From assembly GCA_002478865.1 (NCBI GenBank), contig DLJZ01000002.1:372001-436000 (forward strand): a stretch of DNA of 64,000 nt, written 5' to 3'. This document shows, one piece after another, positions 1 to 10,007 of the stretch (its first letter is position 1; each line of letters begins with the position of its first letter). Below the pieces are notes generated by a model. The model was not told where the DNA came from, did no database searches, and worked only from the letters and a program-made list of their open reading frames with translations. The stretch comes from Hungatella sp. UBA7603. GTDB taxonomy: Bacteria; Bacillota; Clostridia; Lachnospirales; Lachnospiraceae. Position numbers and translations under genes: made by a program.

Positions 1-184
1 TTCTGTGATCACAGCGACAGAATGGAGCATCATGACACCCCTGCTCGTATCCTGTCCAGTAAACTTTTTTAAACAGAAACCAAAGAATGCTACCTAATTC
101 ATTATCACCATGACCATTCTGTAAGTTGTTTTCAAAAGTTTCTTGTAAATTGTCTTGACATGATTCACAACCAAAGTCTCCCAT
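1..184 (-). CDS. Small hypothetical protein, 3' end outside window
   Basis: The frame starts at an ATG preceded by a strong AAAGGAGG ribosome binding site at about 191-200 and stays open for 61 codons to the left window edge, so the C-terminus is missing. The visible part begins MGDFGCESCQDNL and carries a CxxC pair followed later by a C-x-C pair (PFCRC), with a short aromatic stretch (ILWFLFKKVYW) between them. The cysteines could bind a metal, but this is only inference. I do not recognise the family. The strong SD and clean frame are the main support; it was too short to be listed by simple ORF length criteria. Confidence 0.5.
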   Translation of the reverse strand, partial: MGDFGCESCQDNLQETFENNLQNGHGDNELGSILWFLFKKVYWTGYEQGCHDAPFCRCDHR

Positions 185-292
185 TTTTTATACCTCCTTT
201 TTTTTATTATTACATTATATTGTATGGGACAGCAAGACAAGGTGTGAATTGTCTGGATTTACATATCAATTCTTGAATACTCTCCTTTATTT

Positions 293-734
293 TTAGAACG
301 ACCATACACCCTGAGCCCCATATTGATCGGATACATACAACGCACATTCAAGATCGTGTCCCGTCCTCGGCTCAAAATAATAATACTTACCATCAATTTC
401 CTGCCAGCCGGTGAGAGCATACCCATCTAAGTTAAACCTGTACTTATGGCCGTTAATGATGTGCCAGGAAGATTTATAATAGGTGGTCTTTGAATCTGCA
501 AACCACCAGCCGTTATCATCGTGATTCCAACCTAAAATGTATTCAGGCTTTGACACAATACTCCAATCCGGACGACCATATCCCATAATCCTCTCATAAG
601 ACAAGCTATAAGACTTCTGACAGACTCCACCGCCATTTTCTATAACCCCGATCCGTTAAAATTCTAACTCTCTGGCTGGAGCCAGAAGCCGTAGCAAATG
701 AACCTGACTCTTTTTTATTTTCCAAAATCTTCAT
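293..734 (-). pseudogene. Cell-wall-binding repeat protein, probably frameshifted
   Basis: The C-terminal 103 codons (293-604) contain two tryptophan/tyrosine-rich cell-wall (choline-) binding type repeats, with GWNHDDNGWWFADSK and GWQEIDGKYYYFEP as the key segments. These bind teichoic acid or other wall polymers in related surface proteins. The same frame is open upstream to about 655 without an ATG. A second frame starts at ATG 734 and runs 42 codons to a TAG at 606-608. Joining the two frames in the shared stretch near 640-655 would give one protein of about 145 residues, so a single frameshift is the simplest explanation. The alternative is a short intact protein from the TTG at 604. No signal peptide is visible in either version, which is unusual for such repeats. 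Confidence 0.45.
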
Positions 735-848
735 TCCATATTAACCCTTACCATAGCCGTCACAGAAACAACACCTTATTGCATTATGTCCATATAATAA
801 TAATGGAAAATAAATTTTTCTAATATTGGAATACAGGAGTAAATCAAT

Positions 849-1220
849 ATGAATAAAAATAACCAAAATTGGTCTAAAGAATGTTGTGATTGCCATGATA
901 AGCGGCAGGCACACGTTCATGAAGTACAAGGCAGCGTAGAGATAGCAGAACGCGAAGAAGATCCCCACAATCATCGTTTTGCTACAGTTTCTTGTGAAGC
1001 AATTCCTGCTGGCATGAGCCACTTTCATGAAGTAAAATTTAGAACAGATTTTTATGAAAATCATTTTCATTTATTTCGTGGCAAAACATCGCTTGCAATT
1101 CCTGTTGGGGGTGGCAAACATGTTCATTTTCTGGAATCCGCAACAGAAGTGAGCGATGGTCACGTTCATGACTTTAGAGTAGCCACCTTGATTGAAGATC
1201 CTATCGGTGAGGAAGCCTAA
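849..1220 (+). CDS. ymaF: YmaF family histidine-rich protein
   Basis: This 123-residue protein has six H-x-H motifs at fairly regular spacing (HVHEV, HNHRF, SHFHEV, NHFHLF, KHVHFL, GHVHDF) and a CCDCHD cluster near the N-terminus, the pattern of the Bacillus subtilis YmaF family. The family has no established function; the histidine pairs on a repeated beta-hairpin-like scaffold suggest metal binding, but that is inference. There is no signal peptide or membrane segment, so it is probably cytoplasmic. A GGAG ribosome binding site lies 9-12 bases before the ATG. It stands alone between a decayed wall-binding gene and prophage debris, and is followed by an inverted repeat that may terminate it. 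Confidence 0.8.
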   Translation: MNKNNQNWSKECCDCHDKRQAHVHEVQGSVEIAEREEDPHNHRFATVSCEAIPAGMSHFHEVKFRTDFYENHFHLFRGKTSLAIPVGGGKHVHFLESATEVSDGHVHDFRVATLIEDPIGEEA

Positions 1221-1227
1221 ATTTACG

Positions 1228-1273
1228 TCCACCACATTTCAAGCTGCTTTAATTTCGTTTGAGATGTGGTGGA
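1228..1273 (+). terminator. Inverted repeat after ymaF-like gene
   Basis: TCCACCACAT at 1228-1237 pairs perfectly with ATGTGGTGGA at 1264-1273, starting a few bases after the stop codon. A clear T-tract is missing, so termination is likely but may be weak. Confidence 0.5.
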
Positions 1274-1389
1274 TTAAGCTGTTCTAACCACCAGACAGGG
1301 TTGCCTCTTTTCTGTTATTCAGCTAAATCCTAATTTTGATGTGCAAATAAATGCCACAAACCAGTAAATACAATATTCCAACAACATTG

Positions 1390-1700
1390 TCACATTTGAG
1401 ATCCCATTGTAATTCCCCAAACTGTTCCCACTCTAAACCGTACCAAACGGCTGATATAGCCATGCTGACTATAAATGCTTTTATAAGCGCCATCTTCGCT
1501 CCTCCACATTCTCTGTCCGAACTCTACTATCATTTCAGCAACCACCTGTTCCATGAAGGGATACTTCTTCATGAGCACCACTGCCCAGGTATTCATGCGC
1601 TCCCATTCGTCTGACTGCTTCGGGACAATCTCCCACGGTAGTTCAGCCAGAACTTGTTATAAACCTCTTTAAAGCCTTTCTGTACTTCCTGATCTGTCAT
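1390..1700 (-). pseudogene. Frameshifted phage hypothetical gene
   Basis: A frame begins at ATG 1700 (MTDQEVQKGFKEVYNKFWLNYR), its start overlapping the natural stop of the RusA frame, and then breaks. The continuation lies in another frame: EIVPKQSDEWERMNTWAV and onward to residue-rich KKYPFMEQVVAEMI. The two pieces meet at about 1640, where the sequence reads CGTGGGAGA on the coding strand, so a one-base indel there explains the break. The last part (after EFGQRMW) may also be out of frame. Phage-associated small proteins of this kind sit next to RusA genes; their function is unknown. Confidence 0.6.
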
Positions 1701-2136
1701 AATCTTTCCACCTTTACATATATCCCGGGAAGATCGGCCCAGTACTTTTCGATCACCTCAGACGCCACCTGGCATCGTCCTTCCAGAAATGCAATTCCGT
1801 CATAACGTCCTTAAGGAGCTTGACCAGATTGTCCGTGTCTGGCTTGCTAGTCCTATACTCTCCATTCTTGTGCTTGCCAGTGACAGGGAAGCACCACCAC
1901 GTCATCAACCTTACCGGACCGGTAAACTTCTGTTCCGGTACGTACTGCCCCAAGTGCGCCTGTAGCTTTGCCCTGGCCGCTTTCAGTTCGTCCGGCTCAT
2001 TAAAGACCGGCTTCCCATTAACCACAGTCTCTGGTCTTCCTGTTCTAGTTGATGGAGACGTTCCCGCTTTCTCCGGTTTTCCCCATTCTGTGCCAGAATA
2101 GGTTCCTTTAATGGACACTGGAATCAAATACTTCAA
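1697..2136 (-). pseudogene. rusA: RusA-type Holliday junction resolvase, frameshifted
   Basis: RusA enzymes resolve Holliday junctions in lambdoid-type phages. The frame contains the family core KPDTDNLVKLLKDVMTEL followed by FWKDDA, which carries the conserved aspartates of the active site. After KDDA the frame goes wrong (RWRLR then stop at 1753), but a single added base at about 1764 would continue as QVASEVIEKYWADL and GIYVKVERL to a TGA at 1697-1699, exactly overlapping the next gene's ATG. The lost tail is therefore still readable and the gene is a recent pseudogene. The N-terminus (MKYLIPVSIKGTYSG) looks native. Confidence 0.75.
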
Positions 2137-2400
2137 AAACTGAAAGCCGTATCAAAAACGCCGTTACCAAACGATATTACTGCGCACATCTTCCGGCATA
2201 CCTATGCAAGCGATCTTTATAACGCAGGGGTGGATATTAAACAGGCGCAATACCTCTTATGCCACAATGATATAAAAACAACCTTGGACACTTACACTCA
2301 TTTTGGATATGCGGATGTTAAAATGGATAAACTGGAATCATATTATGATGCAGTCAAGATGCAGTCAAATAATAAAATAGTAGCCTTCAAACACGCATAG
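2104..2400 (+). pseudogene. Tyrosine recombinase/integrase, C-terminal fragment
   Basis: The plus-strand frame ending at the TAG 2398-2400 has no plausible start of its own but carries the catalytic end of a phage integrase: HIFRHTYASDLYNAG (H-x-x-R box), QAQYLLCHNDI in place of the usual LLGH motif, and the nucleophile region TTLDTYTHF with the active-site tyrosine. The N-terminal arm-binding and core-binding domains and the first catalytic arginine are missing. The recognisable integrase sequence begins around WNQILQKLKAV and abuts the reversed RusA gene, so a deletion or inversion joined the two. Confidence 0.8.
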
Positions 2401-2483
2401 ATAAAGGACTTTAAAACGTTAGAAAAATGTAAAGTGCTTTTTTACTGCCTACGTTGTATAATAATTGAAAAGGAGGTTTTCTT

Positions 2484-3179
2484 ATGCCGAATATCTTAGT
2501 ATGTGATGATGACAAACAAATCGTGGAAGCCATTGATATATATTTAACAGGAGAAGGCTTTCAGGTAATAAAAGCTTATGACGGCTTTGAAGCCCTGGAG
2601 CTATTAGAAAAAAATGAAGTGGATCTTATGATCCTAGACGTGATGATGCCTGGACTTGACGGGATCCGAACTACCTTAAAAGTACGAGAGTCAAGCAGCA
2701 TTCCTATTATTATCCTATCCGCCAAATCAGAGGACACGGATAAAATCTTAGGACTTAACATTGGTGCCGATGATTATATAACAAAACCATTTAACCCCTT
2801 AGAGCTTGTTGCCAGGGTAAAATCCCAGTTACGCCGTTATACCCAGCTTGGGAATATGAATCAGCAGCCTACAGGCACTGTTTTCAAATGCGGTGGGCTT
2901 TCTATTAATGATGATAATAAGGAAGTATCCGTTGATGATGAGCTTATTAAACTGACCCCAATTGAATATAACATTCTTTTACTTCTGGTTCGGAATGCGG
3001 GAAAGGTATTTTCCATTGACGAGATTTACGAACAGATCTGGAACGAAGAAGCCATCGGCGCAGATAACACCGTAGCCGTGCACATCCGCCACATCAGGGA
3101 GAAAATCGAAATTAATCCCAGAGAACCACGCTACTTAAAAGTGGTTTGGGGCGTCGGGTATAAGATCGAAAAACAATAG
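2484..3179 (+). CDS. OmpR/PhoB-family response regulator
   Basis: This 231-residue protein has a receiver domain at 1-115 with the acidic pocket DDD at 8-10, phosphoacceptor Asp52 in MILDVMMPG, and Lys in DDYITKPF, followed by a winged-helix DNA-binding domain at about 135-230 (LTPIEYNILLLLVRNAG, then HIRHIREKIE). It is most like VanR-type regulators of Firmicutes. It lies 8 bases before the histidine kinase gene, which is surely its partner. AAAAGGAGG precedes the ATG. A TATAAT at 2457-2462 is a possible -10 element, but I see no good -35. Confidence 0.93.
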   Translation: MPNILVCDDDKQIVEAIDIYLTGEGFQVIKAYDGFEALELLEKNEVDLMILDVMMPGLDGIRTTLKVRESSSIPIIILSAKSEDTDKILGLNIGADDYITKPFNPLELVARVKSQLRRYTQLGNMNQQPTGTVFKCGGLSINDDNKEVSVDDELIKLTPIEYNILLLLVRNAGKVFSIDEIYEQIWNEEAIGADNTVAVHIRHIREKIEINPREPRYLKVVWGVGYKIEKQ

Positions 3180-3187
3180 GAGCAATT

Positions 3188-5458
3188 ATGAAAAAGAGAA
3201 AAGAAGCCGCTGCCCTTTTGCATATCATCTTTTCCTTTCTCGTCGTTGTTGGCGTTACCATCATGTACAACAACATCCACTACGGAGAAGGGATCAACTG
3301 GATCACTCATGAAACCTATGAGGATACCCCCGAGTTCACCCGCCAGCTTCAGACAGACATTGATGAGATCTTTAATTATGTAAGGTACAAAGAGGTCTTT
3401 GAAACAGACGGTAGAATTGATTATTCAAAACCGATCGTCAAGGTTACGGACGGACCTGGTTCCATGAAGGAATATACCGTAGACGAGATGATACGCCGGG
3501 CCAAATCCCAGGGATATTATCTCAATGAACAGTTTAAAGTAAGCGGAGGACAACTTCCAGGTTCCGATAATAGGAACCTTAACGTACGGGTGGACTATAG
3601 AGCTTATGAACCTGATTTTGTGGCGACAGAACCAGGACAGGCCTTTGTCACGATGGACCAGCTTTCCTATGAGGTACTTACTCATCTTGGAAATTACTAC
3701 TCCTTTTATTACCGCTTTATCCAAAACCCAAGCAACTTAAAATTCGAGGTTCGTTACGAGAAATCACAAAACGAGTACAAGCAATACCGCAATGTTGCCG
3801 GAAAGTCATTGGAAAACTTTAAATCCATGGGCAAATATCTTTATGTAACCGGGGAATCCCTTTACGTGGATTCTAACTTAACAACCACTCCAAAGGACGT
3901 TTCTGCCCAGTTGGAAAAGATGAATCCCTACAACAACGGTAATTATCATATGATTATAGGAGTGGACACGTCCTATCCCTATAGCGACGCTTATGCTCAA
4001 GCCTCTAACGCTTACAACCAAGTACGTTTGTTATATATATTAGGAATTGTAAGCCTGATCTTCGGCATTCTTGGAAGTGCGTCTACGCTCTATGTACTGA
4101 TAGGATTAACTGGTTTGGAAGAAAAAGGACCCTATCAACCTAGAATAGAGAAGCTAAAACAGCTTCCTGCTGAAGGCAGCTTTGTTCTTTATGCCGCTGC
4201 CACCTTATGTTCCTTATTCCTGGCAAACATACTCTTTGATAAGATTATCCACCTGTTTCTTTCCTACGAACAGTGGTATTACGGGGAATTGGTTCTTCGC
4301 GTTTTAATCTATTACGCCGCTGGTCTGATGTTTTCACTAAGCTTGTTAAAACGTTATAAAGAAGGCACCTTATGGACCGGTAGCCTAGTATTTCGATGCC
4401 GGAACAATATGCTACTGTACTTTAAGAATCACCGCTTTACCACCAGAATTATGTTCGCCTATATTTTTTATCTGGCCTTTAACGTCCTTATGATACTGGC
4501 CTTTTGCATCCTTTTGTTCACATACAAAGATCTTGCTTCCCGTATCTTAATGGGAGCCATAGGGTTTTTATTACTTGCCATTGACTATTTTGTCTTTCAT
4601 AAGATGTACCGTCATGCCTGGGAGACAGACCAGATTAACCAGGCGCTCCTTCATATATCCCTAGGAAACACCACTTACAAAATTGATATCAATTCATTTA
4701 ACGGGAAAGAGAGAGAGCTGGCGGAGCATATTAACCACATCAGCACTGGACTGGAAACGGCCCTTCAGGAAAAGGTCCGAAGCGAACGGTTAAAGACAGA
4801 CCTAATTACCAATGTATCCCATGATATCAAAACTCCTCTTACTTCCATCATCAACTATGTGGATCTAATCAAACGAGAGGGAATCAAGGATGAGAAGATA
4901 TTAGGGTATCTAGAGGTTCTGGAACAAAAATCCCATCGCCTTAAGACGCTCACCGAGGATCTGGTAGAGGCTTCTAAGGCTAGTTCCGGCAATCTTAAAC
5001 TAGAGATCTTAAACATTGACTTTGTAGAGCTGATCCAGCAAACTAACGGGGAATTTGAAGAGAAATTTTCCTTCCGTCATCTGGAATTAGTATCTAACCT
5101 ACCTGATGAATTCATCTTTATTGAGGCAGACGGCAGGTATTTATGGAGAGTTCTTGAAAATCTATACAACAATGCATTTAAGTATGCCATGGAGCACAGC
5201 CGGGTATACGTAGACATTACAACGGAAGATGATATGGTGGTTTTCACCATGAAGAATATTTCAGAAACCGCCCTTAACATAAAGGCGGAAGAATTAACGG
5301 AGCGATTTGTCCGAGGGGACGTGGCCAGAACCACAGAAGGAAGTGGACTTGGAATTTCCATTGCCAAAAGTCTTACTGAACTCCAAGGCGGTGAGTTTCA
5401 ACTGCATATTGATGGGGATTTATTCAAAGCAAGAGTTGCATTTCCCATTAAAAGATAA
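3188..5458 (+). CDS. Membrane sensor histidine kinase (VanS-like cytoplasmic half)
   Basis: The 756-residue protein has one membrane segment at about 10-28, a long extracytoplasmic region to about 280 rich in tyrosine, and then five or six further membrane helices to about 470. The cytoplasmic half has the HisKA box NVSHDIKTPL with His545 as the phosphorylation site, an N box (ENLYNNAFKYAM) and a GSGLGIS G-box near 718-724. The large extracellular part and multi-helix block are longer than in plain VanS kinases and suggest direct sensing of an external or membrane-embedded signal, which I cannot name. It is translated with the upstream regulator and followed by a strong bidirectional terminator. 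Confidence 0.92.
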   Translation: MKKRKEAAALLHIIFSFLVVVGVTIMYNNIHYGEGINWITHETYEDTPEFTRQLQTDIDEIFNYVRYKEVFETDGRIDYSKPIVKVTDGPGSMKEYTVDEMIRRAKSQGYYLNEQFKVSGGQLPGSDNRNLNVRVDYRAYEPDFVATEPGQAFVTMDQLSYEVLTHLGNYYSFYYRFIQNPSNLKFEVRYEKSQNEYKQYRNVAGKSLENFKSMGKYLYVTGESLYVDSNLTTTPKDVSAQLEKMNPYNNGNYHMIIGVDTSYPYSDAYAQASNAYNQVRLLYILGIVSLIFGILGSASTLYVLIGLTGLEEKGPYQPRIEKLKQLPAEGSFVLYAAATLCSLFLANILFDKIIHLFLSYEQWYYGELVLRVLIYYAAGLMFSLSLLKRYKEGTLWTGSLVFRCRNNMLLYFKNHRFTTRIMFAYIFYLAFNVLMILAFCILLFTYKDLASRILMGAIGFLLLAIDYFVFHKMYRHAWETDQINQALLHISLGNTTYKIDINSFNGKERELAEHINHISTGLETALQEKVRSERLKTDLITNVSHDIKTPLTSIINYVDLIKREGIKDEKILGYLEVLEQKSHRLKTLTEDLVEASKASSGNLKLEILNIDFVELIQQTNGEFEEKFSFRHLELVSNLPDEFIFIEADGRYLWRVLENLYNNAFKYAMEHSRVYVDITTEDDMVVFTMKNISETALNIKAEELTERFVRGDVARTTEGSGLGISIAKSLTELQGGEFQLHIDGDLFKARVAFPIKR

Positions 5459-5462
5459 CAAT

Positions 5463-5499
5463 AAAGGAGGGGGAGCCAAAAACTGGCTCCCCCTCCTTT
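5463..5499. terminator. Bidirectional terminator
   Basis: A perfect 15-bp stem (AAAGGAGGGGGAGCC with its complement, 7-base loop) is flanked by A and T runs and lies between the convergent kinase and NlpC/P60 genes, so it can stop transcription from both sides. Confidence 0.9.
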
Positions 5500-5518
5500 T
5501 ACATAGGAATCGAATATT

Positions 5519-7063
5519 TTAACCGAAGATTCTCCAACCACAGATAAAGTTGTTTCTCCACCAGCTGCTTAAAGAACGCTCTACTACTTTACCATTACTG
5601 GAGGAAGCATCAATTACATTACCGCCGCCTGCAACAATACCAACGTGGCCGCTAACCACTACAATATCTCCTGCCTTTAAATCTCCAAAACTGCTGATCT
5701 TAGTGTATTTCCCTACGCTTCTCCAACCAGAAGAGGTTAAGTAACTCTGTCTTACTCCCACCTGATTTAAAGACCAATAGATAAAGCCAGAACAGTCAAA
5801 GGAACCAGGCCCTTTGGATCCCCAAACGTAAGGTTTGCCAAGCTTAGACCTTGCGATGGATAAAAGTCCATTGACGCCACTGCCACCCTTTACAGGCCCA
5901 CCACCGTTGTTATTACTGCTTCCCCCCTTACTAGGGTTCCCTTTGGAGCCAGCACTCTTAACGCCGCTTCCTGTAAGCTTATTTAGAGTATTCATACCAA
6001 CAGAGCCATCTGCTGGCAGACCGTTGTTGTTCTGGAATGCCTTTACGGCATTTTCTGTCACTTCTCCATAATAGCCGGTCACATTGGCAGTTGCCAAATA
6101 TCCATACTTATTAAGTAGCTTTTGAACATTAACAACAGAATCTCCCTGTTCTCCAAGCGTCATTCCGTTTGGCTGAGCTTCTTTGCTGTTTAAAGCCACT
6201 CTGGTGGATGGCCCTAAGTATCCGTCAACCACAAGGTCATTACGGCCTTGGAACTGCTTGATTGCCGTCACCGTATCGTTGCCATATGCACCGTCTGCTT
6301 CTGTCAATAAATATCCAAGCTCTTTTAAACGATTTTGGCTGGCTAAGACTACATCACTCTTTTCTCCGTAAGAGACCAGGTTTGGCTTAATATCCTCACT
6401 GTATAAAAGGTTGATGGTCTGACGTCCGACTTTACCGTCTATGTTTAAGCCATTGACTTCCTGAAGCTTTCTCACTGCAACCTCAGTTTCATCCCCAAAA
6501 GTTCCGCTCACCTGGGAGGCATTTGCCAGATAGCCAAGTTCATAAAGACGGGTCTGGATTCTTGAAATGTCATCACCAGAAACTCCATTTGCTACTGCGT
6601 AATACTTGGCTGCCGGTGACATAATGGAGGTAAACGTCTCAGAGCCTACAATTCCATCTTGAGCAAGTCCATTCTGACGCTGATAAACCTTAATAGCCGC
6701 TTCTGTAACATTACCAAAATATTGAGTCGGTTCATCGTTATCCATAAAGCCCAAATTCATCAGGCGTTCCTGAAGACTTGCGACCACGGGATGCTCAACA
6801 CCATTTCTTAAATATTCAGGAATTGGATTATCCTTTTGTTCCGGCACATCGTTAAGCATTGGGAATAAACCTTCCCCTGGAAAGAGCTTTGCAATGGGCT
6901 GAAGCTCCTCTTTCGCTTCAGAACCGGTTGCGGTAGATGGGGTTGCAGAATTCTTATTAATAGACGTTTCCGTACTGGTGCAGGCAGTAAGAAATGCCGC
7001 TGCTGTCGCTGCCAGAAAAAGGGAACGGACCGTAGGTTTTCTCCATTTAATTTTTATGTTCAT
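5519..7063 (-). CDS. Lipoprotein peptidoglycan hydrolase: four PG-binding domains + NlpC/P60
   Basis: This 514-residue protein starts with a lipoprotein signal (AAAFLTAC, lipobox cysteine near residue 28). Four PG_binding_1-type repeats follow at about 90-360, each with a LGY/LGF..YG or FG pattern and GxVGxxT ending (e.g. LNIDGKVGRQT). After a Gly/Ser/Asn linker the C-terminal 120 residues form an NlpC/P60 peptidase with catalytic Cys in FDCSGFIYW and His in SGHVGIVAG. The family cleaves D-Glu-gamma-meso-DAP bonds in wall peptides; here it is probably tethered to the membrane outside the cell. AAAGGAA lies 7 bases before the ATG. Confidence 0.93.
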   Translation of the reverse strand: MNIKIKWRKPTVRSLFLAATAAAFLTACTSTETSINKNSATPSTATGSEAKEELQPIAKLFPGEGLFPMLNDVPEQKDNPIPEYLRNGVEHPVVASLQERLMNLGFMDNDEPTQYFGNVTEAAIKVYQRQNGLAQDGIVGSETFTSIMSPAAKYYAVANGVSGDDISRIQTRLYELGYLANASQVSGTFGDETEVAVRKLQEVNGLNIDGKVGRQTINLLYSEDIKPNLVSYGEKSDVVLASQNRLKELGYLLTEADGAYGNDTVTAIKQFQGRNDLVVDGYLGPSTRVALNSKEAQPNGMTLGEQGDSVVNVQKLLNKYGYLATANVTGYYGEVTENAVKAFQNNNGLPADGSVGMNTLNKLTGSGVKSAGSKGNPSKGGSSNNNGGGPVKGGSGVNGLLSIARSKLGKPYVWGSKGPGSFDCSGFIYWSLNQVGVRQSYLTSSGWRSVGKYTKISSFGDLKAGDIVVVSGHVGIVAGGGNVIDASSSNGKVVERSLSSWWRNNFICGWRIFG

Positions 7064-7171
7064 TTAAAAGATTCCTTTCATATGTAAAATCAGGTCTATT
7101 TTAACATAATATTGTCAGAAAGGGAAAGGGAAATTATCTCATTGCGCCTAATGACTGCTTATGATATATTT

Positions 7172-7188
7172 AAAACATCAGATGTTTT
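7172..7188. promoter_or_regulatory. Palindrome upstream of ZIP transporter
   Basis: AAAACATCAGATGTTTT is a perfect 8-bp inverted repeat around one base, with outer symmetry continuing through one mismatch. A TGATATATTTAAAA direct repeat begins on either side of it (about 7163 and 7201). The position 40 bases before the transporter start fits an operator, possibly for a metal-responsive repressor; the regulator is unknown. Confidence 0.4.
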
Positions 7189-7228
7189 TAACATTTGGAA
7201 TGATATATTTAAAAAAGGAGGGATTATT

Positions 7229-8035
7229 ATGACCCCGATTTTGTGGGCTGCCGGAGGTACTGGCTTTACATTTTTAATGACAACTCTGGGAGCATCCGTA
7301 GTGTTTTTCTTTCGAAAGGAAGTAAATCAGTCCGTACAGCGAACGTTTCTCGGGTTTGCTGCTGGCGTAATGATTGCTGCTTCCGTTTGGTCGCTTTTAA
7401 TTCCTGCAATAGAAGAAGCAGAAAAAGCTGGAGGTATCGGCTGGATACCGGCTGCAGGTGGCTTTGTACTGGGCGTTCTTTTTCTTATCGTCCTAGATTC
7501 CCTGCTTCCTCATCTTCACCCAGATATGAGCAATCCTAGTGGCAATGAAGCAGAAGGAATCTCCTCTACCTGGAAACGTACTACCCTTTTAGTAATGGCT
7601 GTTACACTTCATAATATTCCCGAGGGAATGGCCGTGGGTCTGGCCTTTGCACTGGCTGCCCAGCAAGGCGATAATCCAGCTCTTTATACATCGGCACTGG
7701 CTCTTGCTATTGGTATTGGTATTCAAAACTTCCCTGAGGGTGCAGCCATATCCCTACCCCTTCGTCAGGAAGGTCTTTCCCCTACAAAGGCATTTATAAA
7801 AGGCAGCTTATCTGGTATCGTAGAGCCAATCTTTGGTATCTTGACGGTTTTAATTGCAGGAAGCATAATTCCTCTCATGCCATGGCTTTTATCCTTTGCT
7901 GCCGGAGCTATGATGTATGTGGTGGTTGAGGAGTTAATACCCGAAGCCCATTTAGGAGAACACTCAAACATAGGTACTTTAGGCGTTATGGTAGGATTTT
8001 TAATTATGATGATCTTAGACGTAGCCCTTGGCTAA
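7229..8035 (+). CDS. ZIP-family divalent metal transporter
   Basis: I start this 268-residue protein at the ATG directly after AAAAAAGGAGGG rather than at earlier in-frame codons. It is an integral membrane protein of about eight helices with the ZIP signatures TLHNIPEGMAVG in TM4, IQNFPEGAAIS in TM5 and VEELIPEAH, the His/Glu residues of the binuclear metal site. It most resembles the GufA/ZupT branch that imports Zn2+ and other divalent ions. A short His/Asp segment (LLPHLHPDMSN) lies in the variable loop and may bind metal. A palindrome upstream suggests regulation. Confidence 0.9.
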   Translation: MTPILWAAGGTGFTFLMTTLGASVVFFFRKEVNQSVQRTFLGFAAGVMIAASVWSLLIPAIEEAEKAGGIGWIPAAGGFVLGVLFLIVLDSLLPHLHPDMSNPSGNEAEGISSTWKRTTLLVMAVTLHNIPEGMAVGLAFALAAQQGDNPALYTSALALAIGIGIQNFPEGAAISLPLRQEGLSPTKAFIKGSLSGIVEPIFGILTVLIAGSIIPLMPWLLSFAAGAMMYVVVEELIPEAHLGEHSNIGTLGVMVGFLIMMILDVALG

Positions 8036-8050
8036 ATGAATCTTTTAAAA

Positions 8051-8092
8051 AGGCGTCTTAAGCCGACTTTTCTAAGCCGGTTTAAGACGCCT
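8051..8092. terminator. Bidirectional terminator between ZIP gene and atpC
   Basis: AGGCGTCTTAA pairs with TTAAGACGCCT (11 bp) with inner GCCG/CGGC pairing, flanked by A-rich and T-rich tracts. It can end both the ZIP transcript and the convergent atp operon. Confidence 0.88.
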
Positions 8093-8109
8093 CTTTCTTT
8101 TATAAACCT

Positions 8110-8535
8110 TTATTTCCTGTCAGATCCCACTTTTTGTTTTGTACGCAGTCTCGCCAGTGATCTGGCTAAAGACGCCTCAAAATGGGAATGCTCCTGAAGG
8201 CTCTTACCTTGTCTAAGCTGTTCTTCCGCTCGTTCCCTTGCCTCTTCGGCACGGCGCTCATCAATATCCTGGGGAAGCTCGGCTGTGTCTACGAGAATCG
8301 TTACACGGTTATTGATAATCTGGGCGAACCCATTTCCAACCACACCGTTGATCCACTGACCATTTCCGTCAAGCAGTTTCATCTCACCAATCGATATGGC
8401 AATGACCATATTCTCATGATGAGGGAGAACCGCTTTTTCGCCATCCGCCAAGGGAATCACAAGTTCCTGGCATGAGCCTCTATAAAACACCTTATCACTT
8501 GCAAGAACCTGAAGGAAAAATGTATTCTTACCCAC
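8110..8535 (-). CDS. atpC: F-type ATP synthase epsilon subunit
   Basis: Epsilon is the last gene of the F1Fo operon and forms part of the central stalk, coupling rotation to catalysis and inhibiting ATP hydrolysis. I choose the GTG (MGKNTFFLQVLASD, 141 aa) because GGAGGTG sits just before it at proper spacing; the longer frame from a TTG at 8550 would place its start inside that SD. The N-terminal beta-sandwich (FYRGSCQELVIPLADGE) is followed by the helical hairpin (RRAEEARERAEEQLRQG). The gene follows atpD after a short gap. Confidence 0.93.
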   Translation of the reverse strand: MGKNTFFLQVLASDKVFYRGSCQELVIPLADGEKAVLPHHENMVIAISIGEMKLLDGNGQWINGVVGNGFAQIINNRVTILVDTAELPQDIDERRAEEARERAEEQLRQGKSLQEHSHFEASLARSLARLRTKQKVGSDRK

Positions 8536-8551
8536 AGACAGCACCTCCAAG

Positions 8552-9952
<1,401 letters not shown>

Positions 9953-10007
9953 TTACTCACAGTTGTGAGGACTCCTCCTCTCTCAATTTATTGAAAACAT
10001 GATAAAG

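Larger units (their letters stand above)
1390..2400. mobile_element. Decayed prophage remnant
   Basis: About 1 kb holds three phage-type genes, all broken: a hypothetical phage gene and a RusA resolvase gene on the minus strand, joined by an ATGA overlap as in a live phage operon, and the C-terminal third of a tyrosine integrase on the plus strand. No capsid, tail or lysis genes are present. The opposite orientations and abutting ends (RusA start inside the integrase fragment) point to deletions that brought the left and early regions together. I could not identify att sites. Confidence 0.75.

Noticed and set aside
3188..5458. Vancomycin-resistance system vanRS
   Set aside because: The kinase has a much larger sensor part and no vanH, vanA/B, vanX or vanY genes are near; only the general VanRS-like architecture is shared.
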